From Amphibalanus amphitrite (taxonomy: Eukaryota > Arthropoda > Thecostraca > Balanomorpha > Balanidae), in contig NW_024882328.1 of the NCBI RefSeq assembly GCF_019059575.1, forward strand, positions 124,001 to 188,000: a stretch of DNA of 64,000 bases. Direction: 5' to 3'. The notes under the pieces are model-generated. The model was given only the letters and a program-made list of their open reading frames with translations, ran no database searches and had not been told where the DNA came from. The position numbers and the translations under genes were made by a program. The first letter of the stretch is position 1. Each line of letters begins with the position of its first letter. Below, in pieces: positions 12,261 through 24,300 of the stretch.

Positions 12261-14592
12261 AGTGCACTCATTGTCCCACATCCCTCCCTCACACCCGGAG
12301 CGAGTAATTGTGTTATACCTACATACAGCAACGATTTTACCACCGTTGTACGTTATGTATTTATCAAAGTTGACTCAAAATGGTCCAGTATAAAATTTGG
12401 CATGCTAAACTTATGGCCAAGGCCAGGCCCAAACCAAAGCGAGATGACAATAGCAGGTGTTGTCAAATCGATACTGTATCAGCAGAAACCATTCAGATGG
12501 CTAGGAAAAGGCCGTGTGTTGATGTTTAGATGTAGGTATACCTAAAGGAAACAAGAAGGAAATAAGTCCGGAAAAGGGAGGAAAGATCCTTTCACGCTGC
12601 CTCAATGTTGAGGGGGCGCCGCCCCCTCGGCTCTCAAGTTGGGGGGGGGGGGGGGCAAGCGCCCCCGCTGCCCCCCTGTTTCCGGGTCTATGTTAGTATC
12701 TAATATGCCGCTGTCAAAACGCCCAGGGACAAGGCAGCAATGCCTGGGGACTGGGGGGTAGGAGAAAGTCCTCTCCAAAGCTTTTCTGATCCCAAACGAC
12801 GTCTCCAAAGGCGCTGCATCGACGGCCTTGAGACCTCAATGATCAGTGGGCAGATATTCCCTTTGCGCGCGGTTCTGGCATTTATCGAGGTAAACATCCG
12901 TCCCTTTATGAGCAAAAGACCCACCGCTTACCGTGGACTGACCAACACGCATTTGTTCCCTGTCTCTACAAAACAAAGGCAAAAATAACCGTTCGTTAGG
13001 TATGTACGGCCCACTGCCCAGTTATCAAAACAACGACATCACGAGTCACGACAGATACCATCTAAAAGAATATCCAGACCCTTGCGGAGACCTTCGCGAT
13101 CGCTAATAATGATACGGCGTTGCCATCCGTCGGCAGAATGCCTGATATTTCCGCTCCACAGCCACTTCATGTTTTGACCGCGACCCACTCCCGGAAACAT
13201 CCTGACCCTGGCCAGGGCCAAAAGTTTCTGCCCGATGATGCCCCCAAGAGCTGTACCGCAACAGAAGCGGTAGGTACGTACAACTCACTATCAAAGCGGA
13301 GCGGCGGCGACAAGCGCCAAGGTGCAACACGACCGCGCCCTGCCCCGGGTTCAACCACTAATCCAGACACACGTAGCCAGCAGCACTTAATCAGATGCAG
13401 CAGCGTGTGCACATAAGCCTGCATTATCAAACATGCATCTTCAGCATGGTATGGGTGGTGTCTTCTAGCCAAATCACCCGTTCTAACACATCCACATTGA
13501 CAACCTCATTTAACTCAACCCCAATTATCAATGTGCTGAGACTGACGGCACAAGCAAATGACTGAGACTTCCCAGATCACCAATGTCTTCCAGTGATTTC
13601 GTTAACAGTGCAATTCATAAGATGCCCCAGCAAGCAAAACACAAAACTGTAGAAAAAAAAATAGAGGAAAGTAGTACATTTCCTTCAAGCTCCACAACTT
13701 ATTCAATTAAACATTAGCAGTCATCATGGATTCCAGGATTTGAAGGTTGTTGGATATAATTTCACCCAGACCCCATTGCTACTGGCAATGTGGTACTAGA
13801 GTGTAGAGTTTAAAATCAGCTAATCTTGTCATGTGCCAAAATTGCTTAAGTTGTCCATTTGTGCTAAAATTTATTCATCCACCTGTGTGGCAAGATTTCA
13901 GAGCATGGAGTTACGCTGGTCGCTGCATCAAAGTTTAAGTGCAGTGAGTCCACCCGCCATGCGTAACATGGCGAATCTAACATGGATTTTTTCAGTCTGG
14001 ATATAGGGCTTACATAGAATCAACAAACTCACATGCTCCGATAGGTGGGCAGGAACCCACTGCTATTGCTTGACGACGCTTGGCGACGTTCAACAAGGTT
14101 TTCCACACCTATCTCTACGCAGAAGGTTGAGGCCTCACCTGGGGCCCTGGGCGGCCGTTCCTCCGCTGAGTAGACTCAGGGCGGCTCGCCAGTTCGAGAC
14201 GGCGACAACCGGGGCGGGGACATCTCGACCCGCAACCTCTCCAGAGCCGCCCGCGGGGCGAATCTGCTGCTAGATTGACCAGCGTACCGCATAAATTCGG
14301 TGACAGTCTTTCGCCAAAAAAATATGTGACCACCCTGCGCCGAAAAATTCGTCCCCCGCCATACCCTGAATTCGGCGCATGCGAAGTTACGCCAGACGTG
14401 CGCTGAAATTTTCGGCGTAATCCTGCCACTACGCCGGACGTATTTGGCATAACATGTATTTTTTCCAGTCTGGGCATCAAGTAGTGTCATGCACTAAGAC
14501 GGGGCCCAAGTTAATACATTTTGGCCATCTTGGTCAATAATATGAGGAAGAACATATAAAACCTGCTAGCAGATCATTAAGTTTATGATATA
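12261..14592. other. Gene-free stretch with a G/C hairpin and a short direct repeat
   Basis: A G/C-rich foldback segment lies at about 12608-12680 and resembles a transposon end. A direct repeat of TAACATG followed by ATTTTTTCAGTCTGG occurs at about 13980 and 14450. No gene was recognised. Confidence 0.4.
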
Positions 14593-16504
14593 CCCAGCCA
14601 GCAATTTTGCTCCGGGCCCAAGCAGGCTCAAGTGCGGATTGCCCGAGATTTTTAGTCGGGCTAAAGTCGGCTCGGGCTTGGGCTAAAGTCGGCGTATGAC
14701 ACAAAAACGCCGACTAAAGCCCATGCTCTGCCGGAGGTATGCCCGCTCTGCGAGCTCCGGACAGCCGTAGTTTAGCCCTAGTTGAGCGACGATTGGCGTT
14801 AGCCCGATTTAAGCCCGAGCAGTGAATCCATTTATATAATGGAGATTACTCTGGGCCCGAGCGGGCTGAACTCCGGCAAGCCCACTCTGTGTGCCCTGTC
14901 TATCCCGACTTAAGCCATAGAAGTGAATGGGGTTTATACATTGCAAACTGCTGTGGCTTTGCTCAGGTTCGGCTCGAGTGACGGCTCCTGTTTTCTCAAG
15001 TCTCGACTTGACTTCATCTTGCTTTTGCTTCACACTGGATCAAGTAGCAAGGAGCAGCCAATGCACTTTCAGCAGGTTGTGCGGTTTCAATGCATATTTA
15101 AAATTGTTACGGTCGCTCATATGCTCTGTTAACCGGTCATCGAGCATTGCGAAAGGAAAGTAGTGGTTGACTTTGATAGTGAATGTATATTATAAACGAC
15201 TACAGACACTCAAATGAAACACAAATACATGAAACAGTGGAGTGCAAACTGCAGCAATAATATGACATAAGTCATGAAAAAGCGCCATCAAAACTAGGCA
15301 TAAAACAATCAAAGGCCCGCTAGCCTCCTTCCCCGTTCATAATAATTGGTTGAACACTCAACCGAAAGCATAAAGTAAGGACAGCAAGTAATCGCTCATA
15401 AGACATAAAGCAATTAGCAAACAATCGTTTATAAGGAATTTCACTCTGGTGAATGGGAGCTTTGCAGGCGTCTGGCTCCTCCACACATATACACATCTGC
15501 AGTAGGTGGTAGGCCAGCTTTCGGCGCAGTTTCAGTATAATGTAGGTATACCTACCTACTTAATTATAAGCAGGCAGTTTCCGCTAAACCACTTGGCGAG
15601 GGCGACTGCGGCGTCCACCCGGTCCTGGTTTGTATAACTATTCCATTTTTTTGGAACCATTTGCTCTAATGGTACGTACCTGAAAAAGAGATTAATTGGT
15701 TTAATTTACATTGCATGTTTGCTTGAAAAATAACTTATTGTTGCATTAATACTGTAAAAGCACTTCTCATTGATCCGTATAAAATGATCATTCGATTTTC
15801 AACGCGGACAGAGAATGAGCGTGCTCGGTGATAAGTAGATAAATATTTGTGTTTTGTATTTCATTTTCCTGGTTCAGAAGTGCTGGTATTTCACAAAGAT
15901 ATGAAGGCACGGAATGCGGCTTTTCTGAGCGAGGGTATAAATCGCCAGGCTGAACAGCTATTCAGCTTCATGTTTGATGGCGTGAAACTCAGTCAAAATC
16001 ATGACGTTTACATACGATCAAGCGCACCATTCAATACACTTACCTACCGTAAAACTCCATGCCAGTCCACGTGATAAGAGCAGTGAGCACTATCCCTTCT
16101 TCGCGCTGTCACACGCGCCCAAACATCAACCACCAAATGCCCCAACAACGGTGTGTCGTTTCGTCGCACAGCGCACAGACTGTCACAAACGCTGCACATG
16201 ATTGGCGCAGAGCTGCGCATGCGCGAACAGCCGAACAAGTATGGCTAGGCTCCGGCTTTACTCCAGTTAGCCGAAGGACACAGCCAGCTTGATCAGCCCG
16301 CGCTCCACCCAAGTTAAGCCTGTTTTGGATGCGCGGGCAGATGTCGGGCTGAGCTACTGCTATCCGCACTTGGGCATAGCTGCGGCATGCCCCAGCTCAG
16401 CCCTAGTAAAAATGCATTGGTTTTGATCAAAGTGGGCAAACCCAAGCTAAGCCCAAGCTGCCCAACGTTTGCCACAGTTCAGCCCAAGCGAATTGCTGGC
16501 TGGG
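14593..16504. mobile_element. 1.9-kb element with CCCAGCCAGCAATT terminal inverted repeats
   Basis: The left end starts CCCAGCCAGCAATTTTGCT and the right end, reverse-complemented, starts CCCAGCCAGCAATTCGCT. Sub-terminal regions on both sides carry repeated GGGCT/AGCCC motifs (for example GGGCTAAAGTCGG near 14665 and 14690). No transposase frame is visible, so it is non-autonomous. I could not define a target duplication. Confidence 0.6.
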
Positions 16505-16698
16505 AGGTATACCGGTATACCTACGTACCTACTCACTTTACTTGAAGTTCTCAACATTTGCATATGATCATGCAACCGCATCACTAAGAACCACTGATGA
16601 CTTAACACAGATCAGTATTTCATCTACTTAAGTGACATTCATTAAGATATTACCAAAAGCATGTGCAAATAAAAGGGTCAATACTGAACTACTGACAG
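16505..16698. other. Short spacer, nothing seen
   Basis: AT-rich sequence between two mobile elements. Confidence 0.4.
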
Positions 16699-17624
16699 TA
16701 GGGTAACTGTGGGGAAAACGCACCCCTGGGTTAAACGCCTCCCCTAAAAAAAATCGTATTTCTTATCGACGGGTAGGTGTTTTATCCTGTCTTTCAGAAC
16801 AGTCAGCTGCTTGTTTACGTAGGTCTCTATTTCCGGTTCTGCGTCTTGAGGAGCAGCGTGGGTAGGTGCTGATGTTGGTTTTGGGTGTTGTTTTTGTTGT
16901 TTTTACAGAAGATTCCTAAGATTTTGATGCCCTCTTTATATCACAAAACTTGCTATTGTGCACGTCACTCAAAACTGCGTTTTATTGTCATTCTGTTGAA
17001 TGTATTATGCTGCGGCGTTAGTGGCGCGTTTTTTGTCAATATTTTGTTGACCGGAAATGGAGTGGATGGGGCAAGACGCCTACTCGATGCATGGGGCAAG
17101 ACGCCCCCAGTTTTCTGAAAGGGGGGCGTTTTGCACGGTGGCGAGAGTGCAGGGTAGCGCCCTATAGGTCGGGGCCGAAAAGGCCTCTCCCTGTCCTTTT
17201 TTGCTGATATATCCTAAACGACTGCAGATATCGTCACCAAACTTTCAGGACTCCTCCGGGCATCCATTTTACACATTGCAACAAAATTTTATTCCAAAGG
17301 CTATGATAGGTTGACCACAAATGACGTCAGAATGGCGTCAAGTTCTGCCATGTTCATCATTTTCTGTTGATGGATGGGGTGGGGGCGCTTTGCACATGGG
17401 TGTGGGCGTATTACCCAGGGTATGGGGCAAAACGCCCTTTTGTAAGGGTATGCGAAAACCTTTTTGGGGGGTTAAATACCACACGCAGGTGTCTTTTCTT
17501 GGTCTCAAAGCGTAGTAAAAAGAATGAGCTACATGATGGTGCCCAAAGGTTAAAGTAATATGTGTTGGGTCGAGTGTCAGAAGGTTTTGCGCTTAAGGGG
17601 GGCGTTTTTGACCTATTCACCCTA
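16699..17624. mobile_element. TA-flanked element with TAGGGTRA ends and GGGGCAAAACGC-type motifs
   Basis: The left end begins TAGGGTAACTGTGGGGAAAA and the reverse-complemented right end begins TAGGGTGAATAGGTCAAAAA; both reach ACGC. TA lies at each boundary. Variants of GGGGCAAAACGC occur at about 16723, 17077, 17095, 17118, 17370, 17425 and 17595. It has no coding capacity. It shares outermost bases and design with 5520-6494. A diverged fragment related to element A (1214-2410) is embedded at about 17195-17365. Confidence 0.55.
17195..17365. mobile_element. Fragment related to TTAA element A
   Basis: This segment aligns by eye with about 1265-1435 of copy A. It shares ATCGTCACCAAACTTTC, GGCTATGATAGGTTG and an AATGACGTCAGA block in the same order. 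It lacks TTAA ends and hairpins, so it is a truncated or internally captured copy. Confidence 0.55.
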
Positions 17625-18332
17625 AGTTGGCCAGTGAGGTGTTCTTCCCAATTTTTAATATTTCATTGAAAATTAGAGCTAATGTCCTCTGGTTTACACT
17701 GTCACATGAAGAAATGCATGCAGAACTAGAAACATAGCGAAAATCTCCATTTCCAAACTTACCTTGAGCCTATTCAGATAAAATTAATATAAGAAAACAT
17801 ACCAAGAAACATACCACGCACAGCAATCTCGAAAACTCGAAAACAATTACAACACACTGGAAAATTGGGAAATGTCTGAAACCTGTTTGCACTTCGCTAG
17901 CTGCAAGCCAATCTCGGCATTTCATTGGTGGAGTGAGCGCTGGGTGCGCGATTCACCAATGAAAAGCCAAGAGTCGCCGGCAGTTTGCTTCCATATATGG
18001 AAAACTAGCAGCATGAAGCATGAACGAACAGCACTAAGCCAAGGCCACTAAGCAAAAGACGAACTGGCGCTTTAGATACAAAATAAAATTGCTAGACAGC
18101 TGAGAAGTGACACACGTTAGCTAATTTCTTCGCTTTGTAGCTAAGGTATATTTGATATGCCAGTTACAGTGTCGCTTAGGTTTAAAATTTGGTTGAGCAT
18201 CATTTTACCTTTGAAATAAATATTTACCGTCAATTATGAGATGACTGCTGGCCGGTCTCAGCCTCTATCTACTTCTTTGCAGCGGAGGCACCACCCGGCG
18301 CCTTACCAGCCCTCGCCCCTGTATGTCGCCAG
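17625..18332. other. Upstream region of the astacin gene
   Basis: AT-rich sequence with no recognised repeat. It should contain the promoter and 5' untranslated region of the gene starting at 18333, but I see no decisive core-promoter motif. Confidence 0.35.
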
Positions 18333-21300
18333 ATGGCGGTGTTGGCGCTGCTGGGGGCGCTGCTGCTGCTGCTGGCCGGCGCTCGGCCCAGGTCCGTCAC
18401 CCAGGAGGACGTCGACCGGCTGCTGCGCGACCTGGAGGACTCGTACCGCACACAGCTGGAGAAGGACCGACACAATTCGCCGGACTTCCGCAATGCTCTC
18501 AGTCAGTATCATCAATCAGTGCCGGAGATGCTCGGTTGGTTATGCGGAATGCTAGCGTTCCTTAGGGCTTTTCTGGGAGCCTGGGTCGTTTCTGGCAGTT
18601 TTTTTCTCGAAATAGCTGGACCGAATTTCCAAATTTAAAACACCATCAATATTCCCATCGAAGATCTACCAAGTGGCAAAAGGTCACTGATCTCGGTGCT
18701 CCCCATAACGTTACTCATCAATTGAACCGTAAAAACATTTTTCACCGTCTGCGATAATTAACCCTCGCTGAACCTATTAGTTTTCTACGTATTGGCCGAG
18801 GGAGAGGATTGGTGGAGCCCATCTCGCCGTTTCACCTCTAACTGAGCTAGAGTATCTAAAAAAAAACGAGCGTGTGCGCCGTTGCGAGACCCATCGAATG
18901 GTATCCGATTTTTAAAGTCTCGGGTCAACCAGTGACCTGTTAGATCAGGTTAACCCGCGCACCGACGGGGGGGCGGATATCCGCCCCCCCCCCTGAGGTT
19001 TTTCGCGAATAGCGGGAAAACCGCGGCGCGTAGCGCCGCGAAATTTGGTATGACTATTCCCTTATCAATTTTACACATGGTGTGCAAGTTTGAGCCTCCT
19101 ACCTTTCAAGGTCAGGTCACCAGGTCACTTTGAATGACCCAACCTCAAGTCACTTTTTTGCAACTTTGTCACCGTGCCAGAGCTACAGTAGATGTCGGAG
19201 GCCTTTGAAAGTCGCAGGATGTTATTAGGTCATTAGTAGCTACAATTTGTATATCTCGGAATTTTGATATCGGTGACCTAAGGTCAGGTCAATTTCGCGA
19301 CCTCCCATTATAAGTCAATGGGGGAAAAATCAACTCCCTGTTTTTACCACTAAAACGGGTCGGAATGGCCCCATATACCATACATGACTTCATATACGAT
19401 CAACCTTCACTACCTTGAGGTCTGTTTTGCTGTTGGGCAGCTGTGAGGTCATGTGACGTCATCAAAGGTCACCAAAGGTTTTTGGCCAATAACTCCGTAC
19501 AGGAACAAGATACAGACGCGTGGATGGTCTCATTGTGTTCAGCTCGTCAAGACGCATCGAATGATATACATGATGACCTCGAGGTCACGTGACCTAAGGT
19601 CAACCTTTGACCTTGACCGTCAACATATATATCATTCGATGCGTATTGACGAGAGGATCACGATGATGCCCTTAGTTTGTTTCTATCTTGACTAATTCGA
19701 AAGTTATTCGAGAAAAACTCTCTCCATATTTAGCGCCGCCATTTTGACTTTTTCGACCCCTGTGACGTCATCTTTGACCTGACCTGAAAATGACCTTTGT
19801 ATAAATTGTAGATCTTTACCGTGCGTATCCGATGCCGTTTACCGCTTGTCGCTATTTTGCTTCGTTCTCGAGATCTGAGGGGGGGGAGGTCATCCGCCCC
19901 CCCCCCCCGTCGGTACTAAGTTGGCGCAGACCCCCGTCGGTGCGCGGGTTAAGTGTTCCAAGATTGGACCTTGGGCCAAACATGGTCGCAGGGCTACCGG
20001 TTCGGTTGAGGATCATTGTGTTCGCCATGTTCAGGCGCGTCGAATGACGAGGGTTTGCGTGTTCCAGCTGGGGAGCTGGAGAGCCCGTTCGACCGTCTGG
20101 CGGAGGAGCTGGAGGATGCAGACTCAGAGGTCAGCGCCGGCCTCTACGAGGGCGACATCGCCGGCGCGCCCTTCCAGGTGGGCTGTCTCACACACTGTCA
20201 CAGGGTCATAGTTTCACGGTGTCACATTGTCACAGTATCACAGCGATACAGTGTCACAGTGTCACAGCGTCATATTGTCACAGCGCCACAGTGTCACAGT
20301 GTCGATTTCACCGTGCCACAGTGATACAGTGTCACAGTGTCGGTATCACAGTGTCAGACCGCACTGCTGACCCACCGACAACTGGAGACTGCAACTATTA
20401 GAAAGAAAATAACACCAGGGGCTTCCCGCTTCATTGAAATAAACGTATGCGCTGTAAAAAAAACGTTTTAAATCTCACTTTTCACTTCACCGAAACAGAG
20501 CATGCAGGAGTAACTATTATCTAATTATTGCAAATATCAAAATTATATTTTCGTTATTCAAAAGAAATGTACCTACATCATTTAAATCTCCTTTCCATGT
20601 GAATTGAAACAATGTTCCGTTGAAGTGTGTCACCAGGTATCCCTCTCACACAACCTCCTATTGTCACTCCGGAAGCTCGTGGTGGTGTTACCGAGTGATG
20701 ACGGCAGCTGTTCGGCGGCCTGGTGCGGTGACAGTGACGCCCTGTGTTTTCAGCTGTCTCAGTTCAGGGTGGCACTCAACCCGGACGAGTTCCCGACACG
20801 CCGCTGGGACACCGGCGTTGTGCCCTACGTCATCAGTCCCAAATATAGTGAGTGACGACAGCCGTGTGCACCAGTTACAGGGTTCAGTTTGTTCGGCTAT
20901 GCCGAGCATTTGTGATACGGTTTAGATGTCTTTCGATAATTATGTTGTTCAGGTAGATACTTTTATCCTTGAAGACGTCACATAGCCTGAAATGAGCCTT
21001 CGTTTCGGAGCAACGGAAACGCCGTTCGATCTTTCAAATAGAACTCAAGGGTATGAAATACATTAACCCGCGCCCTGCTGGGGGGGGGTGTTTGAACACC
21101 CCCCCCTTGTGGTTTTACGCGAATATCTCAAAAACGGCGGCGCGGAGCGCCGCCGTTTTTGGTACACCTTATCATACATCAATTCTACACATGTTGTGAA
21201 AATTTCAGACCAAGGTCATTCAAGGTCAGGTCACCAGGTCACTTGAAGTGACCTCACCTCATAAAAAGTTTCAATGTCTGTCATAGCTACACCGAGTGAC

Positions 21301-24300
21301 CGATCGCTTTGAAACTTTCAGCGATTGCTAAGGGCAATAGCATGTACAAAATGTATATCTCAGAATTTTGATATCGATGACCTAAGGTCAGGTCAATTTT
21401 GCGACCTCCCCATTATAAGTCAATGGGAGAAAATTGAAATGCGCCTCTTTTGGACAAAAGACATTATAAACACTCCCAAACATCGAATTACAAGTGGTTT
21501 AGGCACACTGAACATGAAAATGGTGTCCGTGACCCTTGTTTATGCCCTGAGGTCATCTTAGGTCACGAATGGTATCTAACAGTTTTTCGCAAATAACTTT
21601 TGATAGAGGCATGCTAGAGCGATGAAAACGCCTTAGATGTGTTCAGCTCGACGATACGGATCGACTGATATGCAACATGACCCTCTCCGGTCAGGTCATG
21701 ACCTTGACCTGAGGTCAAATTTTCAAGTTGACCTTTCAAGGTCAAGTTATAGTTCATTCGATGCGTCTTGACGAGAGGAACACGATGCCGGTAAAAGTAA
21801 CCTCGTACAAGGCTTGAGTCGACAGTTACTGCAGAAAAACTGTTTCCGAAAAAATCGGCTATTTTTGCAGTTTTTGCCCCCTGCAGGCAAAACCGTTGAC
21901 GTTAGGTCAAATCTGAGAGAATTACTCAGAAAGGGCTTTAATAGGGCTATCGAATGCGCTTTTCCGCGGCGCTGTAGCTCTATTGGTTCTCGGGTTATGC
22001 GTTGGCTTCTTGGAAATTTTCGACATTTGACCTGGAAATCGGCGAAATTTTACCTTCAATGACCTCTGGTGCCCTGACCTTTGACCTGACCAAAAAATTG
22101 ACCGAAGTGATTTCGTCATTATTTTTGACGCTCTTTCGAACGCCGCCTTCCGCGTATCGCTACGTGGCCCAGGAGCCGAGTTACAAGGGGGGGGGTGTTC
22201 AAACACCCCCCCCCCCCCAGCAGGGCGTGGAAATCCAGGACCCCCAGCCGGGCGCGGGTTAAAGAACTAAAATAAATGAATAGTTGGAGGTGTGAAGATT
22301 GGTTGGGTGTGGATAGTGTAGATGTGCGTTTGGAAAACAGCATGAGTACTTGATAGATGGGCTGATCGATTGACTGAATGGCTTTCATTTCAGAGATGAA
22401 GGAAAAGTTATTTATAGAAGACGCCATAAGAATACTGAACTTCATGACAGTGCATCAAATTCGTTCCTTGGGATGGCGAGGCAAAGGACTATCTGGTTAT
22501 ATGGCCCGTCAAAAAGCCAGCCGGGTAAGACGTTTTACAACATTGTTATATCGAAATAATAAAAGTAAATAATGCGAAAGGACAATTCAATGTAAAATAA
22601 TAATGGCAATTGTGAAACATATTATACCAATGATTAATGAATTCAGCATTGTATTTTTATTGACATAATCTTTCTATTCTCAGGTGCTGGTCGTTTATTG
22701 GTAAACTGGGCGGTGCCCAGATCGTCTCGCTTCAGCCGCCCGACAAAAGGTCCAAACGGTGCTTTGTCGCCATTGGGAAACCCGTGCACGAAATAATACA
22801 CGCGCTCGGTTTCTTCCACGAGCAGTCGCGCTTCGACCGTGACCAGCACGTGTTCATCATAAAGAAAAACATCATACCGCGTACGTAAAAACATGGCAAT
22901 GAGCCCCAGCTGCCAAACGGTAATTTTGCGCCAGTGGGTGAATTTTAACCACGATTTTAATCCTATCATATTTTTCTCAGCGAAGAAGCTACAATGTATG
23001 CGTATCAACCATGTCATAATGAGCTTAATTAGTTGGATGTCATCGATGAATTTGAGTTTTATTTATTTCTTTATTCATTTATTCATTTATTTATTTATCT
23101 ACCTATTTATCTATTTATTTATTTATTAATTAATTTATTTATTTATTTATTTATTTATTTATTTGTTTATTTATTTATTTATTTGTTCAATTTTACCTAC
23201 AGGTAGGCAGAGTAGGTATTTTCAATAAATTAGGTACGTATCATCGTTTAAATTACCGACTACAGTTAACTGATATGAGCCAATTCAAGGATATGGAAAA
23301 GGATACAGGCAAACTTAACACTATTTAGTTCAGTTGTTGCATTCACATTTATGATCACAGCACTAGCTATTCGCCGTTTGACAGCCTTTTGTCTACCGTG
23401 AGACATGGATGGCTTTTGTCCCTGCTGTGCAATAGCTCTGGCCGATCTGGCTGTGCCTGTTGGGTGACAGCGATGGATGTCTGCTCTGTCCCGGGTGCTG
23501 ACGGGCTGGGACCGTATAGGCTGCGCCCCGGCTCTCAGTGATATCCGATGTCGGTCGGCCCCTGTGCACCTGTCCGCGCCCGAGTGGAGGGCTACCCACA
23601 CAATGGAGCGCCGTGCTGACCAGGCGCGGTCCAACCCCCGCGCCCTGCAGTCGTGTCACGTGCCGGAGGTCGCCCCGCAATGGCCGATCACTCAGAGATC
23701 CATAGCCGCTGCTTGCGTCAGAACAAAACACCCTATATTGCATTGCAACACTCCATTGCATTGTCATTTCCATAAGCGATGTTTAAACGTCTCACATTGC
23801 GTGAATGTTTAAGTCCACTACGAGAAACAAATGATTTCATGTATTTAGTCATCATTCACCATGCCACTGAAACACTCCCTAGTGCGTATTTTCGGAGGTG
23901 TGCACAATGCACATTGCACCACACAATATAAGCAGTTAAGCATTTTAAGCATAAACAATTTAAGCATGAGTATTTTATATAAAAAAGTAGAACAATGCCT
24001 ATTAGATGACTCTACAGAAATGTTTCCGTAGAATAAATGATGAAGGTGTGCAAGTAATAAATATTATATAAGAACGCTGTTAATAATCAGATGCCAAGCA
24101 TCCCACCGGTTATTATCCGACATTTTATTCTATTTTCAGGATTCCTAAACAACTTTGAAAAGCACGCAGCCGTTAACACCACCATCGAGTACGCCTACGA
24201 TCACACAAGCGTGATGCACTACGGAGCCAAATTCTTCAGGTGAGTAGATATATAGATCGACACTGCATATATCTAATACCTACAGCATGCCGGCAACAGC

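Noticed and set aside
19453-19695. An 80-codon frame inside copy C with a matching frame in copy D (24742-24945)
   Set aside because: Its conservation only reflects that C and D are copies of one element; copies A, E and F have no equivalent frame, and it overlaps the half-site array.
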